From Pseudomonadota bacterium (GTDB taxonomy: Bacteria; Pseudomonadota; Gammaproteobacteria; Steroidobacterales; Steroidobacteraceae): DNA of 7,455 nt. Where the stretch lies: NCBI GenBank assembly GCA_003242685.1, contig QGVD01000109.1:1-7455 (forward strand). Direction: 5' to 3'. The translations under genes were made by a program, and so were the position numbers. Numbering within the stretch: the stretch's first letter is position 1; every line of letters starts with the position of its first letter. Of this stretch, positions 1 through 6,995 are shown piece by piece. Under the pieces are notes generated by a model. It worked only from the letters and a program-made list of their open reading frames with translations, did no database searches and had not been told where the DNA came from.

Positions 1-103
1 GGCAGGGGGCGGGCTTGTTCCACCTTCCCCTCGGGCACGTTCACTGTCACGAAGGCGCCGCCGGCATGACAGCGGCCGGGCGAAATGCGAAGCTGGAGCC
101 GCC
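1..103. other. Left edge; possible tail of a neighbouring gene
   Basis: No complete gene fits here. On the plus strand, frame 1 is open from the edge to a TGA at 67-69 and would encode 22 residues ending FTVTKAPPA, 34 bases before the phosphodiesterase start. That would suit the end of an upstream gene in the same operon. On the minus strand another open frame reads GGAFVTVNVPEGK and runs off the edge, with possible GTG starts at 50, 44 and 38 but no Shine-Dalgarno site. Both frames have G/C-rich third positions, so I cannot choose between them. A GGAG site at 95-98 belongs to the next gene. Confidence 0.3.
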
Positions 104-1180
104 ATGATCGTGGAATCTGCACGCAGCACACCGGCGGGGCCGGGTCCGATTCTCGTCGCGCACCGGGGCGCGAGCGGCTATGCGCCCGAGCACACGCTCG
201 AAGCCTACCGGCTCGCCATCGAGCAGGGCGCCGACTTCATCGAGCCCGACCTCGTGATGACGCGTGACGGGGTGCTCGTGGCGCGTCACGAGAACGAGAT
301 CGGCGGCACCACCGACGTGGCGCAGCATCCGCGCTTCGCCGACCGCAGGACGACGAAGCTCGTCGACGGCGTGCCCGTCGAGGGCTGGTTCGTCGAGGAC
401 TTCACGCTCGAGGAGCTCAAGACCCTGCGCGCGCGCGAGCGCATACCGCAGCTCCGTCCGGAGAACGCCTGGCTCGACGGCCGGTTCGAGATCCCGACGC
501 TCGAGGAGATCCTGGCGCTCGTGCAGGAGATGCAGGCGGTTCGCGTCGCGGCGGGCGATGCGCGCCCGATCGGCATCTATCCGGAGACCAAGCACCCGAG
601 TCATTTCGCCGCGCTGGGCCTGCCGATGGAGGAGGCGCTGCTCGAGACGCTCGGCCGATGGGGGTACACGGACGCGGCGGCGCCGGTCTACATCCAGTCC
701 TTCGAGACGGCGAATCTGCGCAGGCTCCGTGAGCAGACCTCGATCCGCCTGATGCAGCTCATCGACGCCTCGGGCGCGCCGTTCGACTGCCGCGCGCGCG
801 GGGAGGCGCGCACCTACGCCGACATGACGACCGACCGGGGGCTCGATGAGATTGCCGCGTACGCCGATGCCGTCGGTCCGCACAAGTCGCTCGTCATTCC
901 CGTGGCCGAAGGCGGGCGGCTCGGCACGCCGACCGGACTCGTCGAACGCGCGCACGCGCGCGGCCTCGAGGTGCACGCCTGGACCTTCCGCGCAGAGAAC
1001 GAGTTCCTGCCGCCGGCGCTGCGCTGGGGCGCGGACCGCGCGGCGCACGGTGATCTCGCCGCCGAGATCGCGGCGTACTTCGATGCCGGGGTCGACGGCA
1101 TCTTCGTCGATCACCCGGATCGTGCCGTGTGGGCGCGTGAGGTCTGGCGCCGCCACGGCGCGCGGGCGCCTCTGCCCTGA
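104..1180 (+). CDS. glpQ: Glycerophosphodiester phosphodiesterase, GlpQ-type
   Basis: The family hydrolyses glycerophosphodiesters from phospholipid breakdown to sn-glycerol 3-phosphate plus an alcohol. The 358 residues form one GDPD TIM barrel. Visible motifs are HRG at 20-22, followed by a PEHTLEAY stretch (28-35) and E47 and D49 (metal ligands). H62 is the second catalytic histidine. PETK at 160-163 supplies E161 and K163, IQSFE lies at 197-201, and DHPD closes the barrel at 336-339. The segment between H62 and about residue 130 (DFTLEELKTL and an E-rich, PTLEEIL stretch) is the longer insert of GlpQ proteins and is absent from short UgpQ-type enzymes. The ATG is preceded by GGAG with a 5-base gap, which supports this start. 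Only 19 residues precede HRG and they do not form a signal peptide, so as read the protein is cytoplasmic, unlike E. coli GlpQ. The frame is open upstream to the window edge but I see no ATG, GTG or TTG there. The family call is firm; the symbol and exact substrate are less so. Confidence 0.93.
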   Translation: MIVESARSTPAGPGPILVAHRGASGYAPEHTLEAYRLAIEQGADFIEPDLVMTRDGVLVARHENEIGGTTDVAQHPRFADRRTTKLVDGVPVEGWFVEDFTLEELKTLRARERIPQLRPENAWLDGRFEIPTLEEILALVQEMQAVRVAAGDARPIGIYPETKHPSHFAALGLPMEEALLETLGRWGYTDAAAPVYIQSFETANLRRLREQTSIRLMQLIDASGAPFDCRARGEARTYADMTTDRGLDEIAAYADAVGPHKSLVIPVAEGGRLGTPTGLVERAHARGLEVHAWTFRAENEFLPPALRWGADRAAHGDLAAEIAAYFDAGVDGIFVDHPDRAVWAREVWRRHGARAPLP

Positions 1181-1197
1181 CGCGGGCTTCGTCCGCG
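1181..1197. terminator. Hairpin between convergent genes
   Basis: A 7-bp stem (CGCGGGC at 1181-1187 with GTCCGCG at 1191-1197, one G-T pair, loop TTC) begins on the base after the phosphodiesterase stop. It sits in the 52-base gap where two genes converge. There is no T tract on either side, so it is not a classical intrinsic terminator. An overlapping alternative stem, CTTCG with CGAAG at 1187-1200, is also possible. The role is inferred from position. Confidence 0.35.
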
Positions 1198-1232
1198 AAG
1201 ACTCTGCGTTCGAGGAGCGCCGGGCCGGATGC

Positions 1233-2912
1233 TCACGAGCCGGTGAGCTCCTCCGCCGTGACGAACCGCGGCGCGATGTCGACGGGCACGTCCGTGAGCC
1301 GGTCGATCGCGGCCTGCACCTGCGGGCGGATGACCGCCATGCGATCGAACAGCTCCTTCGCGCCGGCGTAGTCGCCCTGCGCCTGGATCGTCATCAGCCG
1401 CCGCGTGAGCTCGGTGACTGCCGCCTTCGCGCGCTCGAGGTCGAGGGAGAAGGTGCCGTCCGCGCCGATGCTCACCGCGCCGGAGTCGAGCAGATGGTTG
1501 AGCTGCACGGCCATGCCGCGCGCGTGAGCGGAGCCGAGCCCGAAGCGCAGCGTACGGAACGACGAGGCGAGGAAGGTGACGTACATCGCCCGCTCCTGCG
1601 ACTTGTCGATCACGCCCTTGTCCATCAGGTATTGCAGCGCCCAGAGACCCGAGACGTCCGCCTTGGCTTCCTCGAGCGGGCCGTTCAGCTCCTTGAGCTC
1701 CTGACGCACCGTCGTCTCGCGCGCGCCGACGCGGATCGTCTGCGGCCCGAGTCCGTGCATCAGCTCGTGCATGAGGATGTGCGTGAAGAAGGGCTCGAAC
1801 GCGACGGCGTCGTGATCTTCGCGCGCGAGCACGATGCGCGAGATGGGCTTCAGGACCTTCTCGAACTTCGCCTCCTGCACGTTGCGCAGCATCACGCGCT
1901 TCGATCCCTTCTCCGCGACCACGCGCTCGTCGTTCGGCAGATTGAAAGCGGCGGTCTGCACGCCGTGATTGGCGTCGCCCGCCGTGAGCACCACGTTGAC
2001 GACGCGGATCGGCGCGAGCCCGCCGAGCTGTGCGCGGCGGTACTGCGGATCGATCGGCAGGTTGTTCTCGAGCTCCTGCAGCTCGCCGGCGAAGCGGGCG
2101 AGCTGCGCGGTCTGCTCCGCGTCCACGACGGTGATGAACGCCTCGAACGCCGCCTTGAAGTTGAACAGCTCGTCCTCGTAGACCTCGTAGGGACCGATGG
2201 TCGGCTCGATCGACGCATCGAGCTCCATCCATGCGACGTCGCTCTCGTAGTAGTCGTTCGTGAGAAAGGCCTCGGCCCGCTTCTCGAGATAGCGCGCGAG
2301 AGTCGGCTGCTTCGTGAGCCGCGCCGCTTCGCGCAGCAGGCGCGCGGCCTCGGTGAGCTCGCCCTGGAACTCGACGCTGTACGGAATCGCCACGAGGCGG
2401 CCCGCGGGATCGCGCCGGATCGTCGTGAAGAAGCCCGCGGCGGCCTCACGCTCGGCCTTCGGCAGGGAATCGAGCCAGCGCTCGAGCTCTTCCCGCGTCG
2501 CATCGGGAGGATAGAAGTTTCCTCCGGCCGGCTTCGCGCCGACGCCGGGAAGGAAAGGCCGGTTCGCGTCGAGCTCCGACCACGGCCCCTTGTTGAGGAG
2601 GAAGTACGCGAGACGTGCGCGGCCCAGGTCGGAGTCGTCGCGCAGGAGCGAAAGGAGCCAGGTCGTGCCGTGCGCGGAGACCTGGCGCAGGTAGATCGTG
2701 TCCATGATCCGCGCGGCCTCGATGAGCCGTGCGAGCGCCTGCCGCTCGTTCTGCGGCAGATGCGAGATGTCGGCGCGGATCTCGACGGGAGCGAAGCGGG
2801 CCGCCATGGCGCGCAGCTCCGCAGCGCCCGGCGTGGAAGGCTCGGCGGCGACGCCGGACAGGGAGATGCCCAGCAGGGCGACTGTGACGAGAGTGCTCCT
2901 CACGCGAAGCAT
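1233..2912 (-). CDS. Exported zinc metallopeptidase, dipeptidyl-peptidase III (M49)-like
   Basis: The 559-residue product starts with a Sec signal peptide: basic MLRVR, a hydrophobic core at about 7-20, and a VAA|EP cleavage site near residue 23. A periplasmic or secreted enzyme is expected. The zinc site is H382-E-L-M-H386 with E383 as the catalytic base, and EEAKAD at 414-419 supplies the third ligand, probably E415. It corresponds to the EECRAE motif of M49 peptidases, which remove dipeptides from peptide N-termini. Classical family members have a six-residue HELLGH motif. This one has the five-residue form, which I recall from some bacterial members and from the DPP III-like domain of plant Nudix hydrolase 3 proteins. 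No Nudix domain is present here. The length is below the usual 650-750 residues. I chose the start at 2912 because AAGGAG lies 6 bases upstream and the signal peptide begins there. A start at 2999 would put 29 non-signal residues in front and overlap the diverging gene. Peptidase activity is inferred; substrate unknown. Confidence 0.85.
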   Translation of the reverse strand: MLRVRSTLVTVALLGISLSGVAAEPSTPGAAELRAMAARFAPVEIRADISHLPQNERQALARLIEAARIMDTIYLRQVSAHGTTWLLSLLRDDSDLGRARLAYFLLNKGPWSELDANRPFLPGVGAKPAGGNFYPPDATREELERWLDSLPKAEREAAAGFFTTIRRDPAGRLVAIPYSVEFQGELTEAARLLREAARLTKQPTLARYLEKRAEAFLTNDYYESDVAWMELDASIEPTIGPYEVYEDELFNFKAAFEAFITVVDAEQTAQLARFAGELQELENNLPIDPQYRRAQLGGLAPIRVVNVVLTAGDANHGVQTAAFNLPNDERVVAEKGSKRVMLRNVQEAKFEKVLKPISRIVLAREDHDAVAFEPFFTHILMHELMHGLGPQTIRVGARETTVRQELKELNGPLEEAKADVSGLWALQYLMDKGVIDKSQERAMYVTFLASSFRTLRFGLGSAHARGMAVQLNHLLDSGAVSIGADGTFSLDLERAKAAVTELTRRLMTIQAQGDYAGAKELFDRMAVIRPQVQAAIDRLTDVPVDIAPRFVTAEELTGS

Positions 2913-2959
2913 CGATGTCTCCTTGGCGGTGAGGCTGCGCATCGTGGCATTCTTGCGCC
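2913..2959. promoter_or_regulatory. Short divergent spacer between two exported hydrolases
   Basis: Only 47 bases separate the two divergent start codons. Nearly a quarter of this is taken by the Shine-Dalgarno site of the M49-like gene. I found no convincing -10/-35 pair. A TTGGCG at 2923-2928 with CATTCT at 2948-2953 (19-base gap) is the best plus-strand candidate and is weak. Promoters for one or both genes probably lie inside the opposing coding region, which would couple their transcription. Confidence 0.4.
2919..2924 (-). promoter_or_regulatory. Strong Shine-Dalgarno site for the M49-like gene
   Basis: On the minus strand the sequence AAGGAG ends 6 bases before the ATG at 2912. This near-ideal site decides the start of the M49-like gene against the upstream in-frame ATGs at 2942 and 2999, which would leave the signal peptide internal. 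Confidence 0.85.
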
Positions 2960-4354
2960 ATGAACGCACGCATGGTGCGCACGCTTCTCGCGGCGGCACT
3001 TCTCGCCGTTCAGGCCGCGACGCCTGCGCTGGCGCAGGCAGGGCGCCCCTCGGCCGTGCTGTTCCGCGACGTCGACGTCGTGTCGATGGAGCGGCCGCAG
3101 GTCGACGCTCGGCGCGACGTCCTGGTGCAGGACGGACGCATCGCCCGCATCGGGCCCGCCGGTTCCGTGCAGGCGCCGCAGCAGGCGCACATCGTCGACG
3201 GTCGCGGCCGATACCTGATGCCGGGGCTCGCGGAGATGCACGCGCATCTCCCTTCGCCTCCGCGCGAATCGGATAGCTACGACGTCCTGCTTCTTTACCT
3301 GGCGCACGGCGTCACGACCATCCGCGGCATGCTGGGGCATCCCTGGCACCTCGAGCTCAAGGAGCGGCTCGCGCGCCACGAGGTCCTCGGGCCGCGGCTC
3401 TTCACGGCTGGTCCTTCCTTCAACGGCCAGAGCGCGCCGACGGTCGAGCGGGCCGTCGCGATGGTGCGGGAGCAGAAGGCGGCCGGCTACGACTTCCTCA
3501 AGCTCCATCCGGGATTGAGCCGCGAAGTGTTCGATGCGATCGCACGCGCGGCCGGCGAAGCGGGCATTCCCTTCGAAGGTCACGTCTCCGAGGACGTCGG
3601 CGTGCATCGTGCGCTCGAGGCGCGTCAGCGTGCGATCGATCATCTCGACGGCTACATGCAGGCACTCGGCGATCCGCAATGCCTCGAGCGGGCAGGCGCT
3701 GTCGGCATCTTCGGTCTCGCCGTCTCTCATTGCGCCGATCCGGCGCGGATCCCGGAGCTCGTCGAGCGCACGCGCGCGGCTGGCACGTGGATGGTGCCGA
3801 CGCAGATCCTGCTGGAGCAGTGGGCCATCCCGCCGGGCGAGGAGGAGCTCAGGTCGCGCCCGGTGATGCGTTACCTTCCGCCGCAGACGGTGGAGCGCTG
3901 GCAATCGGCGCTCCGCAACTTCGTCGGCCCGAATCCGCCTTCACGGCAGGACGCGCAGCGTTTCCTCGAGCTGCGGCGCGAGCTGATTCGCCGGATGCAC
4001 CGTGCCGGGGTGCCGATCGCGCTCGGATCGGACGCTCCGCAGGTCTTCAACGCTCCCGGCGACTCGGCTCTTGAGGAGTTGCACCTCTATACCCAGATCG
4101 GGCTCTCGCCCTTCGAGGCATTGCAGACCGCGACCGTGAACCCCGCGCGGTTCTTCGGTGCCGCGGACCGCTTTGGTGCAGTGCGCGAAGGTCTCGAGGC
4201 CGATCTGCTCCTGGTCGAGGCGAATCCGCTCGAAGACGTGCGGGCGGTGCGCCGGCTCGCGGGCGTCATGGTCCGCGGCCGCTGGCTGTCCCGGGCCGAG
4301 CTCGACGAGCGGCTCGAAGCGCTCTCGCGGCGCGTCGACTCGGCGACGCCGTAG
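2960..4354 (+). CDS. Exported metal-dependent amidohydrolase (imidazolonepropionase/prolidase-like)
   Basis: The 464-residue protein belongs to the amidohydrolase superfamily, related to imidazolonepropionase and Xaa-Pro dipeptidase-like members. It hydrolyses C-N bonds in amides or dipeptides using one or two metals. A Sec signal peptide is clear: MNARMVR, an Ala/Leu core at 8-20, and cleavage after ALA (23-25) or AQA (25-27). A small N-terminal beta domain (about 34-86) leads to MPGLAEMHAHL, giving the H94-x-H96 pair. The remaining ligands are K181 in DFLKLH (probably carboxylated), H208 in EGHVS, H228 in IDHLDG and D358 in GSDAP. The typical GLSPFEALQTATVNPARFFG stretch (381-400) and the ADLLLVEANPLED segment complete the fold. 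All five ligands are present, so it should be active. The start lacks a clear Shine-Dalgarno site; ATG at 2972 or GTG at 2975 would also keep the signal peptide. Its divergent partner is an exported M49-like peptidase, which suggests, without proof, a peptide or amide substrate. Confidence 0.9.
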   Translation: MNARMVRTLLAAALLAVQAATPALAQAGRPSAVLFRDVDVVSMERPQVDARRDVLVQDGRIARIGPAGSVQAPQQAHIVDGRGRYLMPGLAEMHAHLPSPPRESDSYDVLLLYLAHGVTTIRGMLGHPWHLELKERLARHEVLGPRLFTAGPSFNGQSAPTVERAVAMVREQKAAGYDFLKLHPGLSREVFDAIARAAGEAGIPFEGHVSEDVGVHRALEARQRAIDHLDGYMQALGDPQCLERAGAVGIFGLAVSHCADPARIPELVERTRAAGTWMVPTQILLEQWAIPPGEEELRSRPVMRYLPPQTVERWQSALRNFVGPNPPSRQDAQRFLELRRELIRRMHRAGVPIALGSDAPQVFNAPGDSALEELHLYTQIGLSPFEALQTATVNPARFFGAADRFGAVREGLEADLLLVEANPLEDVRAVRRLAGVMVRGRWLSRAELDERLEALSRRVDSATP

Positions 4355-4472
4355 CGACGCCTCCGGCGTGATCGCGAGCTGTGCCTCGTCCGTCCGCGGA
4401 CCGGCGGGCGCGTCTTCGCCGGAGTGTGATCGGCTTCGATCGTCAGGCGGCGGGATTTGCGAACGGATGCTT
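4355..4472 (+). other. Gap with small hairpins, no gene
   Basis: Between the amidohydrolase stop and the TATACT box I see no gene. It holds several short inverted repeats: ACGCC/GGCGT at 4357-4369 with loop TCC (a weak terminator candidate just after the stop, without a T tract), a 10-base palindrome GTCCGCGGAC at 4392-4401, CCGGCG/CGCCGG at 4401-4422 with a 10-base loop, and GATCG/CGATC at 4428-4441 with a 4-base loop. In such high-GC DNA some of these are expected by chance. The small gene's frame is open from 4381 but encodes an arginine-rich stretch unlike a real N-terminus. Confidence 0.4.
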
Positions 4473-4478
4473 TATACT
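4473..4478 (+). promoter_or_regulatory. TATACT -10 box just upstream of the small gene
   Basis: TATACT matches the sigma-70 consensus TATAAT at five of six positions and stands in an AT-rich island within GC-rich DNA. The usual spacing would put the first transcribed base near 4485, one base before the ATG at 4486. The -35 hexamer expected with a 16-18-base spacer (around 4450-4456, GCGGGAT) is poor, so activation by a regulator or another sigma factor is possible. Confidence 0.55.
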
Positions 4479-4480
4479 AG

Positions 4481-4490
4481 GTCATATGAC
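4481..4490. promoter_or_regulatory. Perfect 10-base palindrome over the start codon
   Basis: GTCATATGAC reads the same on both strands and contains the ATG of the small gene. It lies 2 bases downstream of the TATACT box, where a bound dimer would block transcription initiation. The symmetry does not extend well beyond 10 bases. Function as an operator is inference; it could be chance. Confidence 0.3.
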
Positions 4491-4785
4491 TGAGATCGCA
4501 GACACCTTCGATTCGGCATTCACCAAGGCCGTTGATCTCGGCAACCGGTTGGCGGACAAGGACAAGGACGCCGATCTCTGGGACATCGCGGACGGTCTGC
4601 TCGCCGGCGCCATCCAGTACTGGCTGTACTCCCGTCAGCCGTGCGGGGATCCGCGGTGCCAGGACTGCATGCCCATCAGCACCGCCGAAGGCCGTATGGC
4701 CGAGCTCAAACGGCTGGTCGAGCAGCTCGCCTCGGAGAGCGAGTACTTCCACACCCCGACGGACGCGAACGCGGGCCGCGCCTGA
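4486..4785 (+). CDS. Small conserved-looking hypothetical protein with CX4CX2C motif
   Basis: I do not recognise a named family. The 99-residue acidic product has a helical N-terminal half (about 3-50, with repeated Ala, Leu and Asp, including DADLWDIADGLLAGAIQYWL). A short loop PCGDPRCQDC follows at 52-61, with C53, C58 and C61. A charged helix (67-88, AEGRMAELKRLVEQLASESE) leads to a polar tail ending NAGRA. There is no signal peptide and no membrane segment, so it should be cytoplasmic. Three cysteines in CX4CX2C could bind a metal, with H89 or a partner protein as the fourth ligand, or could be redox active. The ATG at 4486 is preferred over the in-frame ATG at 4381, since the upstream 35 residues are arginine-rich and lie across the promoter box. 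The nearest Shine-Dalgarno-like bases are AGGT at 4479-4482, only 3 bases from the ATG. The even GC-rich third positions and sensible amino-acid content support a real gene. Function unknown. Confidence 0.75.
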   Translation: MTEIADTFDSAFTKAVDLGNRLADKDKDADLWDIADGLLAGAIQYWLYSRQPCGDPRCQDCMPISTAEGRMAELKRLVEQLASESEYFHTPTDANAGRA

Positions 4786-4821
4786 AGCGCGCGTCCTTCG
4801 TCGATCCAATCGCCACGCTCG

Positions 4822-4843
4822 GGGCAGCCGCCAGGCGCTGCCC
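4822..4843. terminator. Hairpin between convergent genes
   Basis: GGGCAGC at 4822-4828 pairs perfectly with GCTGCCC at 4837-4843 around an 8-base loop. It is centred in the 75-base gap between the small hypothetical gene and the molybdopterin subunit gene, which converge here. It could serve both strands. No T tract follows on either side, so the terminator role rests on position and stem strength. Confidence 0.45.
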
Positions 4844-4860
4844 GAAGGGTGGCTTCACAC

Positions 4861-6990
4861 TCACGCGAGGCGGTGCCGCGACAGCGGCAGCGACCGCACG
4901 CGCGTACCCGTCGCCATGTAGATCGCATTGCACACGGCGGGGGCGACGAGTGCGGTCGACGGCTCGCCGATGCCTCCCGGCGGCTCGCGGCTGTCGATGA
5001 TGAACGTGTCGATCCTCGGCGCCTCGTTGAGGCGCAGCAGGCGATAGGTGTCGAAGTTCGTCTGCTGCACGCGCCCGCCGCGGATGTTGATCTCGCCCCA
5101 GAGCGCAGCCGTGAGCCCGAAGATGATTCCGCTCTCGACCTGCGCCGTGACGATGTCGGGGTTCACCACCTGGCCGCAGTCCACGGCGCAGGTGATCCTG
5201 TGCACCTTGACCTTGCCGCCTTCCATGGAGATTTCGGCGACCTGCGCCATGTAGGTACCGTAGCCCTCCATGAGCGCGACGCCGTGTCGGCGTCCCTTCC
5301 GTGCCATTCCATAGCCTGCTTCGCGTGTCGCCACGCGCAGCACTTCACGGAAGCGCGGCTGCTTCTCGAGGAGCCCCATGCGGAACTCGACGGGATCGCG
5401 GCCGGCCGCGATGGCGAGCTCGTCCATGAAGCTCTCGGCGACGAAGCAGTTGAGCGCATGGCTCACCGAGCGCCAGTAGCCGACGTCGATGCCGATCTCC
5501 TGACGCACGTACTCCACGTGCACGTTCGGCACGTCGTAGGGATAGTTGGCGGCGGCCTCGATGGCGAAGGGATCGATGGTGTCCTTCACGGCGTCCGGGA
5601 ACATCCGCGCCGTGATCGACGGGCCGACGAGGTGCAGCTTCCAGGCGATCAGTTTCCCGTCCCTGTCGAACGCACCGATGACCTGATCGAACGCAGGCGG
5701 GCGGTATTTGTCGTGCGTGGTGTCGTCCTCGCGCGTCCAGACGAGCTTCACCGGCCGGCCTACGGCCTTCGAGCATTCCACCGCCGCCGGAATGAAATCG
5801 ACGTCGAGACGCCTGCCGAATCCGCCGCCGAGGAACGTCGTGTGCACGCGAACCTTCTCGGGAGGGAGCCCTGCGGCCTGCGCGGCGGTCTGCTGCGCGA
5901 CCTGCTGGATCTGCGTCGGCACGTAGACGTCGCAGCCGTCGGCCGTCACGTGCGCGGTGCAGTTCTGCGGCTCGAGCGTCGCGTGCGCGAGCAGCGGGAG
6001 CTGATACTCCGCACGCACGACACGCGCGGCGCCGCGGATCGCGCGGTCGACGTCGCCGTCCTTACGGGCGATCTGCCCGGTCTTGCCCGCTGCGCTCTTC
6101 AGTGTGCGCAGGATGGCCGCGTCGTCGAGCGATGCATTGGGACCGGGATCCCAGTCGATCTTGAGCGCATCGCGAGCCTTGCGCGCACGCCACCAGGAAT
6201 CGGCAACCACCGCGACGCCGGAAGACGTCTGCACGACCGCCTGGACGCCGGGCATCGTCTTCGCCGCGGAGTCGTCCACGCCGCGGACCTTGCCGCCGAG
6301 CACCGGCGGCTGCGCGAGCGCGGCGTAGAGCATGTCGGGCAGCCTCACGTCGATGCCATAGATCGCCGAGCCGTCGACCTTCGCGGGAGTGTCGAGACGC
6401 TTCACGCTCGTCCCCATGACACGCCGCTTCCCCGGTTCGCTCAGCGTGACCCGCTCCGGCACCGGAAGCTGTGCCGCGGCTTCCACCACCTCACCGAAAC
6501 CGAGCCGTTTGCCGTGCGGCGAGATGATCGTGGCGCGCTCCACGCGGCACCCTGCCGGCGGTACGCCCCATCGCTCGGCTGCCGCGGCGACGAGGCGCGC
6601 GCGCGTCTGCGCGGCGGCCGTGCGCAGCTTGTCCCACGCATCGCGCACGCTCGTACTGCCGCCCGTGACCTGGCCGCCGAGCAGGTCGTTCCGGTATTCG
6701 TCGCCCGGCGGGGCGAACTCGACGCGGATCTGATCGGGGTCGGCGCCGAGCTCCTCCGCGATCAGCATCGTGAGGGCGGTGTACACGCCCTGACCCATCT
6801 CCGAACGGTCGCACAGGAAAGTGATCGATCCGTCGGTGCCGATCCTGAGCCAGGCGTTGGCCGTGACGGTCTTGTGCTCGCCGCTTGCCGATCCGCCCGG
6901 TTTCGAGCAGCCGGGCAGGTGCAGCGCCACGACCAGTCCGCCGGAGAGCGCGGCAGTCGTCTTCAGGAATTCACGCCGATCGAGGCCCAT
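4861..6990 (-). CDS. iorB: Molybdopterin-binding subunit of an isoquinoline 1-oxidoreductase-type hydroxylase
   Basis: This is the catalytic subunit of a xanthine oxidase-family enzyme, which hydroxylates N-heterocycles or oxidises aldehydes with water as oxygen source at a Mo-cytosine dinucleotide cofactor. The 709 residues begin with a Tat signal (DRREFLK at 4-10, then a hydrophobic stretch to 25). LPGC at 25-28 resembles a lipobox, but P26 is unusual. Cofactor motifs are EMGQG at 64-68, GGGFGRR at 388-394, GYWRSVSHALN at 504-514, and PPGGIGEP at 670-677, in which E676 is the expected catalytic glutamate. The N-terminal domain and duplicated Mo-binding layout match IorB and membrane-linked aldehyde dehydrogenase large subunits. 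The start at 6990 has AGGGGGT 5 bases upstream and opens directly on the Tat signal; starts further upstream would overlap the 2Fe-2S gene. It follows that gene after 23 bases, so the two form an operon. The family is clear; isoquinoline itself as substrate is not shown. Confidence 0.93.
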   Translation of the reverse strand: MGLDRREFLKTTAALSGGLVVALHLPGCSKPGGSASGEHKTVTANAWLRIGTDGSITFLCDRSEMGQGVYTALTMLIAEELGADPDQIRVEFAPPGDEYRNDLLGGQVTGGSTSVRDAWDKLRTAAAQTRARLVAAAAERWGVPPAGCRVERATIISPHGKRLGFGEVVEAAAQLPVPERVTLSEPGKRRVMGTSVKRLDTPAKVDGSAIYGIDVRLPDMLYAALAQPPVLGGKVRGVDDSAAKTMPGVQAVVQTSSGVAVVADSWWRARKARDALKIDWDPGPNASLDDAAILRTLKSAAGKTGQIARKDGDVDRAIRGAARVVRAEYQLPLLAHATLEPQNCTAHVTADGCDVYVPTQIQQVAQQTAAQAAGLPPEKVRVHTTFLGGGFGRRLDVDFIPAAVECSKAVGRPVKLVWTREDDTTHDKYRPPAFDQVIGAFDRDGKLIAWKLHLVGPSITARMFPDAVKDTIDPFAIEAAANYPYDVPNVHVEYVRQEIGIDVGYWRSVSHALNCFVAESFMDELAIAAGRDPVEFRMGLLEKQPRFREVLRVATREAGYGMARKGRRHGVALMEGYGTYMAQVAEISMEGGKVKVHRITCAVDCGQVVNPDIVTAQVESGIIFGLTAALWGEINIRGGRVQQTNFDTYRLLRLNEAPRIDTFIIDSREPPGGIGEPSTALVAPAVCNAIYMATGTRVRSLPLSRHRLA

Positions 6991-6995
6991 GGTCC

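Noticed and set aside
47..1156. Minus-strand 369-codon open frame opposite the phosphodiesterase
   Set aside because: The plus-strand gene has all catalytic residues and a Shine-Dalgarno site; the antisense frame shows only compositional bias.
846..2963. Plus-strand open frame of 705 codons opposite the M49-like gene and overlapping the phosphodiesterase
   Set aside because: It crosses two real genes and the gap between them, has Arg/Glu/Leu-rich low-complexity content, and lacks a ribosome site. It is a shadow frame.
2913..2999. 29-residue extension of the M49-like protein
   Set aside because: It would bury the signal peptide and overlap the diverging gene, while an ideal AAGGAG site marks the start at 2912.
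2900..3904. Minus-strand 334-codon open frame opposite the amidohydrolase
   Set aside because: It is antisense to the HxH, Lys, His, His, Asp amidohydrolase and spans the divergent spacer; Arg/His-rich with no domain.
4381..4485. N-terminal extension of the small hypothetical protein from the ATG at 4381
   Set aside because: It would add 35 arginine-rich residues and run through the TATACT box; the start at 4486 gives a cleaner protein.
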